A stretch of DNA of 64,000 nucleotides, from NCBI GenBank assembly GCA_004123355.1, contig SCHM01000001.1:1101001-1165000 (forward strand), in the 5' to 3' direction. Below the pieces are notes generated by a model that saw only the letters and a list, made by a program, of their open reading frames with translations, made no database searches and had not been told where the DNA came from. Source of the DNA: Amphirosellinia nigrospora. Taxonomy: Eukaryota; Ascomycota; Sordariomycetes; Xylariales; Xylariaceae. The position numbers were made by a program, and so were the translations under genes. Shown here in pieces: positions 40,001-53,366 of the stretch; within the stretch, counting starts at the first letter, position 1; every line of letters starts with the position of its first letter.

Positions 40001-42599
40001 TAATTTAAAAAACTATTAAGTTTATATTATAAAAATATTAAAGCGATTTAAAACCGCTAATTTTTAAACTAATATTAAAAAATACGAATTTTATATTATT
40101 AAAATAAAATATTTCGGTTTTATTATTAAACGTAATAATATTAAAATTAATCTTAAAAAAATTGCTATAATAAAAAAATAAAAAACTTTATTATAATAAA
40201 AATATACAATTATTTATAAGATTTTATAATTTTTACTAATAGTTTATTATAAAATATAGCTACGTAGCTAAGCTTTTATTTAATTTAACGAAAAAAAAAA
40301 TATTTTAAATAAATATAAAAATATTAAAATATTTTTAATAAGCTAAAATATTTATTTATTTATATTTTTATTTTAATATATTATAATTATAAAAAAAAAC
40401 TAAAATTAAAATAAACGCTTTTAATAAAATAGCTACTAAATATTTATTTTAAAAAAAAAAAATAAAAAATAATATCCTATTATATTTTTTTCCGAATATT
40501 ATATAACGCCGAACTAAATTATAAGATTTATAATAAAAAATACTAATAATAATAAAAACATTAATATACTAAAAGCTAAAATTAGCTAATAACTAAACTA
40601 GCTAGCTTTTTATAGTTATTATTAATTATAAAACTTTTAAATATTTAGTATTAAATAATAATTAAACTTATAATAAATAAAATAAAAAAAACTAATAGCT
40701 AATTATAATTTCGTTATTATATATTGTTTCGGATTTAAAAACGTTATTATTAACGCTTTTATAAAAAAATAAAAAAATTTATAAACGTAAAAAAATAAAA
40801 TAAAAAATTAAAAATATATAATTATATTTAATTATTAATAAACTTAATATTTTTTTAAAAAAAAAAATATTATTATTTACGCTTTTAACCTAAAAAAAGT
40901 AGCTAATATAATAGCTTTATATATAAACTTAAAGCAAAAGCTATAATTAGTATTTTAGCCGCTAAAGTTTTTTAATAAATAAAATATTATAATAAATTAA
41001 TAGTTTTTAAATTTAAAAGTTTATTAAAAAAAAACTTATATTAGCTTAAGTAAAAATTAAATTTTAAACAAAAGTTTAGTTATTTATAAAAAACGATTTA
41101 TAGTATTTAAAATAAATAATTTATTTGTTTATATTTTAAAAAAATATATAATTATATTATAACTATTTATTTTAAACGAAATAAAATTTATAAATTTATA
41201 GCGTTATAATATTAGTAGCTAAAACTAATAAAAAATTATAACTAATATATAAAAACTATTTAAAATATAAGTTTATTAAAATATTTTATAATAAAATACT
41301 TAGATTATTATAGTTTATGCCGATTTTTTTAAAACTTTTTTAATATTTAATAATAAATTTTAAAAAAATAGCAATTAATAAAAGCAAAAAAAAGTTTATA
41401 TTTATAATAATTAACCGATTAAACAAGTTATTATAGTTAATATTTTATAATAAAATAATAATAGTAGCTTAAATTATTTATTTATATTATAAAAAATTTT
41501 TTTAAATTTTTAGATTATTAAAAAAATCGATTTTAATAAAAAGCTTTAGTTTATATTAGCTTTTATTAATAAACTAGTAAAAATTTTTAATATTATATAA
41601 AAGCTATTATTTTTAAAATATTATAAATTAGTAAGTTAAGCTAAAATTATTATAAAATATTTTAATTAAAAGTTATGTTTTTTTTATAACTATTATTAAA
41701 ATAATTAAAAATAGCTTTATTTGCTATAAATTTTATAGCGGCTTTTTTACTATATAAATCTATAAAATTATAGCTTTATAAAGTATTATTTAAATTTTTA
41801 ATACTTAGTTATTATAACTAGCTTAGTTATATAATAAATATAGCTAATATACCGACCAAAAATATATTATTTAAAAAAAAATATAAAAATTAGTAAAAAT
41901 TATAAAAAAATACATTAAAACTATATAACAGATTTTAAAATAAACGTAAAAAAACAATTTAAAAAAAAAACTATTATTAAAAAAAACTAGATTTTAAAGT
42001 TAAAAACTAAATATTTATTATAAAAAAACGTTAGTTATAAATAACTAACCAACTTTTAAATAAATTAAATTATTTATTAACGTATTAATATTATAAAATT
42101 ATTAAAAAAATAAAACCGGCAATATTTTAATTAAAATATTTTGAACTAGCGTACTTTTAATTTATATTATACCGATCGATTGTAGAAATACCCGAATAAT
42201 TTATTATTAAATTAAACTATAAAATAGCTTAAAAACAAAATAATAGTTTTAATAAAAAAAAACCTAAATAAAAATAAAATAAATATAAATGTTAAATTTT
42301 ATTATAAAAAACTTTTTAATATTAAATAAATTAAAAAAAATAAAATTTTAATAAAAAAAATATTTTATAAATAATTTTAAAAATTTATTTAAGCTATTAT
42401 TTAAGTTTTATAAAATAACTTTAAGTTAGTAGGATTACCGAAAAAACTAAAAGAATAACTAAAAGCTATAAAAAAAAATAAGTTTAAAAAAATTATTTAA
42501 ACGATAATACGTTAAAAATTTACGAAATATTACGTTATTCGCAAAAAAAAATATAAAAAGCTAAACGTAAAAAAAAATAGTATTAAAAAAATATTATTT

Positions 42600-42750
42600 A
42601 CTAAGTTATAAAAAAGCCCTAAAGCGCGGCCGTAATAAAAGCTTATAGTATAGTAGCTTAAGGGTAAAAACCTAAAGTGATTTTTTTTTTATTAAATAGT
42701 AATTTTTTAGCAGACGTAGGTTCGATTCGAATTTTATAACGAGATTTTTT
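42600..42750 (+). other. tRNA-like 3' segment of element Z
   Basis: Between the pol remnant and the polypurine tract, Z carries TAGTATAGTAG (A-box-like) near 42650 and GGTTCGATTCG (B-box-like) near 42719. They are separated by about 70 nt that include an AAAGTGATTTTTTTTT run. B has a related segment at about 20690-20755 (AAAGCGATTTTTTTTTCGCT). X has TAGTATAACGG near 36588 and AGTTCAATTCCCC near 36683. The spacing and missing acceptor pairing argue against a functional tRNA. Confidence 0.35.
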
Positions 42751-42760
42751 TAGGGGGGGG

Positions 42761-42978
42761 AGTTACGGGTGGTTAACTAGATATAGATATAGTAGATATA
42801 GTAAGTTTTTACGGGACTTACCTAAGGTTATATGATTAGCCCTACCGTATATATATATAAAATCCTTATAGATAGAATTAGCCGCTAAATCTTAGATCTA
42901 GTTTAGTATTTCTCGATTAATATATAAATGGGACCTTAACTAGGAGCTTTGTTTCTATAAAAGATATTAATTGTGACA
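42761..42978 (+). repeat. 3' LTR of element Z
   Basis: 218 bp. Inner half is RIP-converted. The outer half (CTCGATTAATATATAAATGG onward) is less mutated than the same part of the 5' LTR. Confidence 0.88.
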
Positions 42979-45900
42979 ACCGGTTTATAATATATTTTTT
43001 TTAAGTTTATTTTTAATAGTTAATAAAAAATATAATTTTAAAACAATATTAGCAGCTTTTTATACGTAGCGTTTTTAATTTAAGCAACCGTTATAATAGC
43101 GTTTATTTTTAAGCTTTATTATTTATTTTTAACGATTTATATTTTATTAATAGCTAAAGTTTTAAATTAAGTTCTTTGTTTTATTTATAAATATATCTTT
43201 TAAATAGTATTTAACTTTTTAATCGAAAAAAATAGCAATTTTTTTTAGCAACTATTTATTAATATATTATAATAATTAAAAAACTTTTTTCCGATAATTA
43301 TATTATATTTTTATTTATTATTAAAAGCAGCGTATTAAATATAATATATCTTTAAACTTAAAAATTAGCCAAAAAGCCAGGTTTATAGTTTAAATTATTT
43401 TTTTATTATATTTAATAATTATATTAAGTTAAAACTTTATTATTTTTTTTAAGTTTAAATATTTTATAATTTATACTATAAAATTTATGCTTATTAATAA
43501 ATATATATTTGCTCCTATATTAAATAAAACTAGTATAAATATATAATTTATTATTTATTATTATATATTTTATAAATAAAAGTTTTTTTTTAAAAATTTT
43601 TTTAAAAAATTATATAGAATTTTTTTATATTTTTTTATTTTTAACGCTAATATTTAGTTATTTTAAGAAAAAAACTAATTATTTTAAGCGTTATTTTTTA
43701 ACTGTTTGTTTAAATAAATATTCTTTATAACTTTTATAATAATTTTATTAACATAAATAATATTTAATCGTTTTTAATTAGCTTTTATAAAATAAACATT
43801 ATTATAATAATTTTGCTTATAATAAATAAAATATTAGCTTTTTATTATTAATAACTTTATTTATTTAAAATTAAGTTTAACGTATATTTTTACTTATATT
43901 AATAGTTTTATTAATATAATACTATAATATCTAAAATATAATCTTTAATAGCTATTATTTTAAAAATAAGTTTTAAATGCTATATTAATTATAACGTTTT
44001 TTTTTATTTTACCTATATTTTATTTTTTTTTTTTTTTATCCTATTATTATTTTAAAAAATTTTTCTACTATTAATAATTATATAGCAATATAATTATAAT
44101 ACTTTAAAAAAACATATTCGGGTTATTAAATTTAATAATATAAGCTTATTTAAATATTAGAGCAATATATTATTATATTACGCTTATATTTAGCTTTATT
44201 AATTTATATTAAACTAGTTTATCGAACAAATTAAATTTTAAACTTAAAAAATTTATTAGTAGTTTTTATTATAAAATGCTTATATTATAAACGCGCTTTT
44301 TTATATTTATAAAGATTATAATATTAATTATATAAATATTTTAAGATTTTATTATAAATTGTTAATATAACGGGTTATTAAGGTTATAACTTTAAATAAA
44401 TAGTATTAAATCTTTAAATATAATTTTATTTATATAATTAACGATATAGTTAATTTGTTTTTTTTTATTTAATTAATAGTTAGTATTTTTTTTTAGCTTT
44501 TTTTTTAATAGTATAAACTAATACTTAAATTTAACCTTAAGTTTTTATTAATAGGTTTATTAGCAATAAAAATAAAAAGTGCTTAATTTTCGCGGATCGA
44601 TTTTTATTATTTATAAAAGCTATAGTTATATAAATTACTTCGGTATAAATAATTATTAAAATGCTTTTATAATTATAATATATTATAATAATTAAAATAA
44701 TTATAAATTATTTAATAATAAGTTAAACTTTTGTAAGTTTTATAAAAGCGGCTAATTAAACTATTTTTTTTTAAGTGCACTAATTTTCTTTTTATTTCCT
44801 TATATTTTTCGCAGAAACGGTTATATATTTTTTTAAATATATAATCGCAAACTATAGCTTTATCCGCTAAAACTTAACTTTATTTAAATTTTAGTTTTTT
44901 TTAAACTTGCTTTAAATAATAAATTATTTTTATTATAGTAAACTTTTATATTTATATTATATTATTTATAGTTTTTACAATATAATATAAATTTTTAATT
45001 AAATTACTATAATAATAAATAAAAAAATTAAAGTTTATATTTTTAAAAAAAATAATAAAGTTTTCGTTAAATATTTTTATAAATTAAATAGCTATTATTA
45101 TAAATTAAAAATACATTATTACTTTTATCCCGTAAAAATATTAATAATAAATAATACTATTGTTTTTTTTATTATAGTAAAATATTCGGTAAAACGATTA
45201 ATTTAAGCTTTTATATTATTTTAATTTTAAATAAATAATATTTATAAGTTTATAAAAAATATAATAGAGTAATAAACTTTTTATAAAACTTTTTAGCTTT
45301 ATAATTAAATAAAACATTATTATTATCGAACTATTTTTTAAGTTTTAAGTTTAACTAGTTATTAATTTCTTTATTGCTTATTATTATAATACTCTTAGTA
45401 AATCCGTTTATACGCCTTTTTAAAATAAATAAACAGAACTTATTTAATAAATCGTTTTTAAAAAAGCTATTTTTTATAAAAAATATTTTATAAAAATATT
45501 TTTAAATAAAGTTTTTATTAATAAATTATACCGATTTCTTAATAAAAACTATAATTTTAAAGTTAATAATTTTTTTAAGTATTTTATTATATAGCTAGTT
45601 AAACTTAGCTTATTTAATTCGTTTTTTTTTTTTAAAATTTATTATTTTTTTAAATAATAGTTTATATAAAATAAATATTATAATAATATAATATAAATAA
45701 AAAGTTTAAATACTTAATTTATTTTATATTAAAAGCTAATATTTTTTTAAAGAAAAAAAGAAAAAAATAATATATTAACCTATAGGTAGTAATAAGTAAT
45801 TATAAGTATATGCCCCACACCGCCCAGTACTGCCGCCATACACCGCCCTAGCCCAGTACTACCACTGCCACACATTCTTTATAGGGCAGCCACATTGCAG

Positions 45901-48900
45901 CCACAGCCCCAGAATAGTAAAAGTGGGTTAAAAGAGTGGGGCTATAACAATACGTTATTTTTAGTTATTAGCTATATATTATCGGATTAATATATGCTAC
46001 TACTATAAAACTACTAAAAACAAAAAATAAAAAGCTTAAACCTTTAAAAAAAAAACCTTTTATATAAAAAGCATTACTAAAACAAAAAATAAAAAAAAAA
46101 TATTATATAAAACTTTTAAAATAAAACTAATTTATTTTTTTATATATTTTTAATAATAAAGCTTACTATAATAAAATTACTAATTATATATTAAACATAT
46201 TAGTTTTTATAAGCTATAGGTTAATTATAAATTAAAAAATATTATTATACTATTAATATTTTTAACTTTTATTTAAAAACTTTAAATTATATTATATATT
46301 TTTTTAATTTATTTTTAAAATATTATATTTATAAACATTATTAATATTAAACTTTTTTTAAATAATAAATACTTTAAATTATTTAGTTATTTTTAAAAAA
46401 AATATAAATAGTAATTTTATTTTATTTTTAATAGCTATATATTTAAATAAAATAACTAATATTTAATTATACGCGCTTTTTTTTATTATAAAAGCCGGTA
46501 TTATTACGCAAAATTAAAAACTAGTATAAATAATAATAACGTAGTAATAAAAATAAACTAAATTATTGCTTTAATATAAAACTTCGCTAAAATATTAAAT
46601 AAAATTTAAATATTTAAAAAACATAATTATTTAATATTAAGACGGCTAAAAATTAACAATCTAATTAAATTTAATAGCAAAAAAAAAAACTAAAGCTAAT
46701 ATTAAACCTAGTTTTACGCTTAAAAAACAATATATAAACTAAAACTACGTATAAAAAAAAAAATACTTTATAAATTATAATTAAATCTTATATATTATAT
46801 AAACTTAAAAACTTAATATAATTAATAGTTGAATTATATTTTATATAAATTTATAAAAACTTAAAAATAATACTAATTAAATATAATATATAATTAAAAA
46901 CTTATTTAAAAAAATTTATAATATAATTAAAATTATTTATATTAATAAAAAAATAAATAAACTATTTTAAAAAAACTAATCTTTTAATATATTTTTTGCT
47001 AACTTTATATAGCTAGCAAAAAACTTTCGTATAAATAATTTCGTAAAAGTTTTAAAACTAAAAAAAAATAAATTAAAAATTACAAACAATATTTTAAACG
47101 TATATTTAAAACTAGCTATAAATAATTTTAATAAATATAGCTTTTTTTAATTATTAATAAAAAATATTTTAAACTTCGAATTTATAAAAAGCTTTAACTA
47201 AACAATAAAACTACTACTTAATATTTTAAATATTTTTAGTAGTTTTTAATATATTTTTTTTAACTATTTAATTTATAAGCTATAAACTAATTTTTTAAAA
47301 AACGAATATAATAATAATAATATAATAATTATTAACTATAAAAAAAATAATAAATTATAAAAAATTATATTATATTATAAATAACTAAAATATATAAAAA
47401 TAATATATAAAAAAAAATATATATATATAATTAAAAGTATTAAAAACTAATATATTAAAACCTAAAACAAAATTATTAGTTTTTAAAACTAGTTTTAGTA
47501 CTACTAATTATAATTTAGTTTTTTTTATAAACTAGTTTTTTTTACAAATAACTTTTATTAAACAAAAAATACGTTTATAAAAATATTAATTTTTTATATA
47601 TAAATTATAATAAATAACCTAAAAAAATAATACGTTTTAAAAATTAAACAACTTTATTAATATAAAAAATAGTAATAATTATTTAAAAATATAAGCTTTA
47701 GCTTAAACTTTAGCTAAAGCTATATATATAAAGTTATTTATTTAAATTCGGCGTAAATAATTAAATATTTATTTTTTTCGAAATAATAATATTTTAAAAT
47801 AATAAAATAATAAAATAATTATATTATTAAACTTAAAATATAAATAACTATTTTTTAAACAATAAAAAATACGCAAAATAAATTATAATATTTTAATATT
47901 AAATTACTAAAAAAATTACGCTTTATAAATAAAAACGCGTTAATAATATTATATAATTTATAAAAATTATTATTATTAAAAATATAAAATATTATTATAT
48001 TATTAATTATATTAAAAAAAATATATTTATAATAATTAAATACTTTTAGCTTCGAAAATATAACTTTTATATAAACTAAACTAATAATATTTTTATATTT
48101 ATATTAAAATATATATACGTAATATATATAATTTATATTTTCGGCTTAAAAAAATAGCAAATAAAAACGCGTTATTTTTTTAATACGTACAAACAATATA
48201 TATTAATTTAGGATATATTTAACGAAAAAAAAACATACGTATATTTATTATAAGTTTTATTATATTTTAAATAATAAAATATAACTATATTTATTTTTTA
48301 TATAAAACTTTAGTATTTTAATTTTTAGCGCTTAAAATATTAAATATATTTAATTTAAATATATATATTATTTTAAACATAAAAAGTAATAAAAAAAAAT
48401 ATAAACAAAAGCTAAACTAAAATATTATAGCTTTATTAATAATATATATAATAATATTTTTTTAATAAAGTAGCGTAAAAAAATATTAATAAATATATAA
48501 AAAATAAACTACTAATTATTTTAAAAAACATTAAAATAAAACTACTTTATAAATATTATAATTTAATCGAAATATTTTACTATTTAAAGCTATAAAACTA
48601 TTTTATATTATATTTATAATTATAAATTAACGTACTAAAAAAAAAAACCTATTTAATTATAAAAACAAACCGTATTTTAGTAAAAGCTCGAAATTATTAA
48701 AAAGTTTTTAAACGAAAATTTAAAAAAAAAATTTATTAAACTTTTTAAATCGCTAGTATTAGCGCTTTTTTATTTATTAAAAAACTTAGCAAAAATATAT
48801 AATTTATATAAATATAAAAGCTTAAATAATATTATAATTAAAATTATTATTTATTACTATTAATTTATAAAATATTAAACGTATTATTTAGTTAAAAATC

Positions 48901-51802
48901 TTTATAAAAATAAATATTATTATAACGTTTAATAAAATCTATATAATTAAAAAAAATAAATAAAAAACTACTTTTATTATAAAATTCGGTTTATATAAAA
49001 TGCTAGTTATTTTATTCGGCTTATATAATATTTTAAATATATTTAGCGTTATATTAATAATATTTTATATAAGTTTTTTTAAAAATTTATATTAGCTTAC
49101 TTAAATAACGTACTTATATATTTAAAAACTAAAAAAAAATATATAAAATATATAAAAAAATATTAATAGCTTTAAAAAATCGGGATATAAATTAATATTA
49201 ATAAATATAAATTCTATATATTTATATTAAATATCGGCTTTATAATTTTTATAAAAATATTTCTATAAATAAAACTAAAATAAAAGCATTAAAATTATAA
49301 AAAATATTAATTAACTTTAATACTAAAAACTTTTAAAAATTTTTAAGCTTTATTAATTATTATAAAAAGTTTATTAAAAGCTTTTTAAGAATTATTAAGC
49401 TTTTTATTAATTTTTTAATAAACTTTAAATAAAAAAAAAAAAATATATATTTTTATATTTTAAATATTTAAAAATACTTTTATAATTATATTAATCTATA
49501 ATTTCGATTATAAAAAAAAACTATATAAAAATATATTAAACTAAGCTATAAAAAAAATACTATTATAATTTAATAAAAAAAAAGTATTTATTTTATAGCT
49601 TATTTTTCCGCTAAAATATAGTAGTAAATCTAATTATAAAATTTATAATAAAAAGTTATTAAATATTATTAAAATATTTAAAAAATAAAAGCTTAAATTT
49701 AAAATATTAAAAACTTAATTTAAATATTTATAAATTATAAAAACTTTTAATATTTTATAATACTAAAACTTTAAGCTAAAAATAAGCTAAATAATCTAAG
49801 TTTTTTAGCTAATTTAATTTTTAGATTATTTATAGCTAAAATTAAAAGCTATATAGCTAAATATACTAAATTAACGACTTTACGATTTTTTTACGAAAAA
49901 AAATATAACGGATAATAAAATAACTTTAAAAATATAATAATTATTTTAAATAAAAAATTAATAAAAATAGTATTATTTAACGTTTTTTAAAAAAATATTT
50001 TATTATATATATAATTATATCGATAAATTAATTAATAGTATTTATAATTTTTTTAATAATACGCGCTATTACGAACTATTTTTTACGAAATTATTATAAA
50101 TAAAACTTTTAAAAAAATATATAAACGTTTTATTTATAAAATATTAAATTTTTAATAATAAAATATATTTTAATAAATATTATTTTTACTTAAAGTTGAT
50201 TATTTTAAAACATAAGCTTTAATAAAATTATAATGTATTTTCGATCGGATATTAAAATAAAACAAAAATAGCTAAAATTATAATATAAATATATAATAGC
50301 CGGGCATTTATAAAAATATTATTATTTATATAAAAATATTATTTATATAAAAAAAAATATTTAAAAATAAATAATTAAACTATTATATAATTTTTTAATA
50401 TTTATTAAAAATAGTTTAATATATTAATAAATTATATTATAAACTTTTTTATATATATAGTACGGGTAAAAATATATTAATATATTAATAATAATAATTA
50501 ATAATTAAAATATGCTATTTTATTTTATATAAATTATTAAATATAAAAAAGCTTACTAACGTTTTTATATTATAAGTTTATTTATTTTATAGCGTTTTTA
50601 ATATTATTATTTTAAATAAAAAAACTTAGTTTTTTTAAAGTTTTAAAAATAACTTTTAAAACAATTTAGCTTAATATTAAAACTATTATAATATATTATT
50701 TATAAACGAAAAGCAAATAAAAATATTTAATTAAACTTTTAAAATATTTATAAATATATATATTAAAAAATTAATAACTAAATAAATTAGCTATTACTAG
50801 CTAAGTTCGCTATTAATAATATAAAATTATTATTAATAAAAATAATATTTTTTTTATAAACTATAACTATTATTTAAAAATCGTATAAAATTATTTATAC
50901 TTTAAAACTTTAATTTATTATTATATAATATTAAAAAACTTAATAAAGCAAATAAAATCGCTAAAACTATAAACTTAATACTAAAAAACTTATAAGTTAA
51001 TATAAATATAGTTAAAAAAATTAATAATTATACGTTAATAAATAAATTTAATTTATTTATATATTAATTAAACTAATAAATATAATTAAATATAAAATAT
51101 ATAAAATAAAAAAGCAAAAAAACTAAAAAATAAATAAATAAACTTTTTAAATTATAAAATATTATAAAAAAACTTATATTTTAAAATTATAACATTTATT
51201 ATTAAACGTATTTTTTATATTTATTATTTTTAATTTTAACTAGCTATTATAAAAAAACTATTAAATTAAAATAAAAAAAATAAAAAACAAAAACAAAAAC
51301 AAAAATTTAATTTTAGTAAAAAAATAATAAAAATACTAAAAAAAATAGTTATACAAAAAAGTCCTAAATAATAAACTATAATAAAATAGTTTATAATATT
51401 TAATAAATTAATAATATTATAAATTTATTTAATATTATTATTAATTTAAAAAATATAATTATTATTTATAGAAATTTTATTCTATAAACTTTAATAAACT
51501 TAGCTTATTTTAATAATATAGCAAAAAACGGCTATATAATAATAGGTTGCTTATTAAGCTAATAATAAAAAATACTCGGAAATAAACCTTTTTAACAACT
51601 TTAATTAAAATTATATATAAAACTTTAAATAATAAATAAAGCTTATAAAATACTTTATTCGGGACAAAAAAATATAAAAAAAAAAATATTGCTAAAAATA
51701 AAGATTAAAGATCAGTTAAACAAAAAAACTTTTTATATAGCTATATAATCACGTAAAGCCCACGGAGATAATTTCACTGGTCTTTTATGCAACAACAGAT
51801 GT

Positions 51803-52001
51803 TGTCAGATTTAGTAATGTGTGTATTAATCTATTTATATATTGTTACCAAGCTTAATTAAAGCATTTCTAGTATAAAGTACTTAACGGGAACACTAGCT
51901 ACTAATTAAGCCCCGGTATACTATTATATATATTAAATAAACAACCGGGTAATTTATTTAATAATATATAAATAGATTATTAGTTAGTGCGTAATTTAAT
52001 A
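51803..52001 (-). repeat. Left LTR of element V
   Basis: 199 bp. It is less mutated at its outer (left) end and RIP-converted at its inner end compared with 58793-58993. Confidence 0.85.
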
Positions 52002-53324
52002 TATTTTTTTAAAAAAAATAAATTTAGTTATTTTTTTAAGTTTTAATTAGTAGGCGTATAATTTATATAAAATATAATAAATAGATCGTTTATTAATATA
52101 TTATAATAATAAATACTTTATAATTTATATTTAATATAAATATTATAAAACTAGTTATTACTATATAACTAAATAAATATAATAATATATATAAATAGTA
52201 ATAGTTAATTTATTTATATAAATATTAGCTATTTTTTATTTTTATTTTTTATTTTTTAGCTATTATAGTTTTAAAACTTATAAATAAACAGTTATACGTA
52301 TTTATATACGTATACTTTTTAAATAATAGCCGAAATTAATATTAACTTATATATAGTTTAATTAAATAATTATAAACTTTTAATATATATTTAAGTTATT
52401 TTTAATATATATAGTATTAATAGCTATTAAGCTCGGTATTAATATATATTAATTACTAATATATATAATAAAACTTATATTATATTGCTACTTTTTTATA
52501 AATATTATTTATAATTTATATAATTTTTATTAAATAGCTTAATAGTTTATTTTTATTTTTGTTTTTATTTTTATTTTTAAATAAAAAAATATTTTTATTT
52601 ATTATTTTTTATTACTTTTAATTCGTTTTAGCTAGCTAATTTAAGTTATACTAAACATATAACGCTTATAAAGCTTTATTACTATTATTTTTTATATATT
52701 AGTTCGCCGAGCTTTAATTACTATTATTATAACTATTATTTTTAAAGTTACTAGCTTAATATTAAACTTTTTTAGTATTTTTATTAATTTAACTAAACAA
52801 ATAATCTAAATAACACTAGTTTTTATTCTAGCTTTATTAAAATATTTATTATTATTATTATATTATTATTATTATAGCTACTTTTTTTATTATTAGCCCG
52901 GTTTATTATTTATATAATTATAAAAATAATATAAATTATTATTATATTATTTTCTGCTTTAAGCTAAAACGTTTATTAATTCGTTATAAAATTTTATATT
53001 TTTAATACGTTAAAAATATTTTCGTAACTTATTTTAATAATAATTATATAAAAATAATTAGTAATAAAATATACTATTAATATTATATTTTTAAATACGT
53101 TTATAAAAAATTATAAATAATTTTTTATTTTAATAATTAATAGCTTATTTAATAATAATTAATTTTAAAAATATTAAATAAGCTTTTTATATTTTATATA
53201 ATATTTTAATTAAATATGCTATTATTATTATTGCTATTTTTATTATATGCTTTTTCGCTAAGCTTATACGCCGGTTTATTATTTTATGTATTATAGTATA
53301 TACTTTATTAAAGCTTTCCGGAGT

Positions 53325-53327
<3 letters not shown>

Positions 53328-53364
<37 letters not shown>
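53328..53364. repeat. A37 homopolymer inside V
   Basis: Thirty-seven consecutive A residues, preceded by GGAGTAGT. It is far longer than other A runs in the AT-rich blocks, so it is probably a slippage-expanded microsatellite. Its exact length is uncertain in any assembly. Confidence 0.8.

Positions 53365-53366
<2 letters not shown>

Larger units (their letters stand above)
28955..42978 (+). mobile_element. Element Z: RIP-mutated Ty3/gypsy retrotransposon inside Y
   Basis: LTRs 28955-29168 and 42761-42978 start AGTCAC (AGTTAC) and end GTGACA, with a perfect TSD ACCGG at 28950-28954 and 42979-42983. A polypurine tract (TAGGGGGGGG, 42751-42760) abuts the 3' LTR. Reverse transcriptase is readable in plus orientation around 39850-40200. 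Its motif reads YINN at 39972-39983 (family YIDD), and FYIIKIKYFGFII appears downstream at the position of the usual thumb-proximal motif. Without X, Z is about 6.9 kb. No open frame survives. Confidence 0.88.
24765..45949 (-). mobile_element. Element Y: RIP-mutated Ty3/gypsy retrotransposon inside W, minus orientation
   Basis: LTRs at 24765-25035 (3') and about 45680-45949 (5') are the reverse complement of the X LTRs. The inner edge of the 3' LTR carries the complementary polypurine tract (CCCCCCC at 25037-25043) preceded, on the coding strand, by the same hairpin as in X. This fixes the minus orientation. The TSD is ATATA/ATACG, identical only if two RIP-type changes are allowed. Without Z, Y is about 7.2 kb. 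Its body, 25036-28949 and 42979-45680, is heavily AT-rich with no open frame. The 5' LTR, at the right, is much better preserved than the 3' LTR. Confidence 0.8.

Noticed and set aside
42640-42745. Functional tRNA gene
   Set aside because: A-box-like and B-box-like words are present, but the acceptor stem does not pair, the spacing is too long, and a T run interrupts it.
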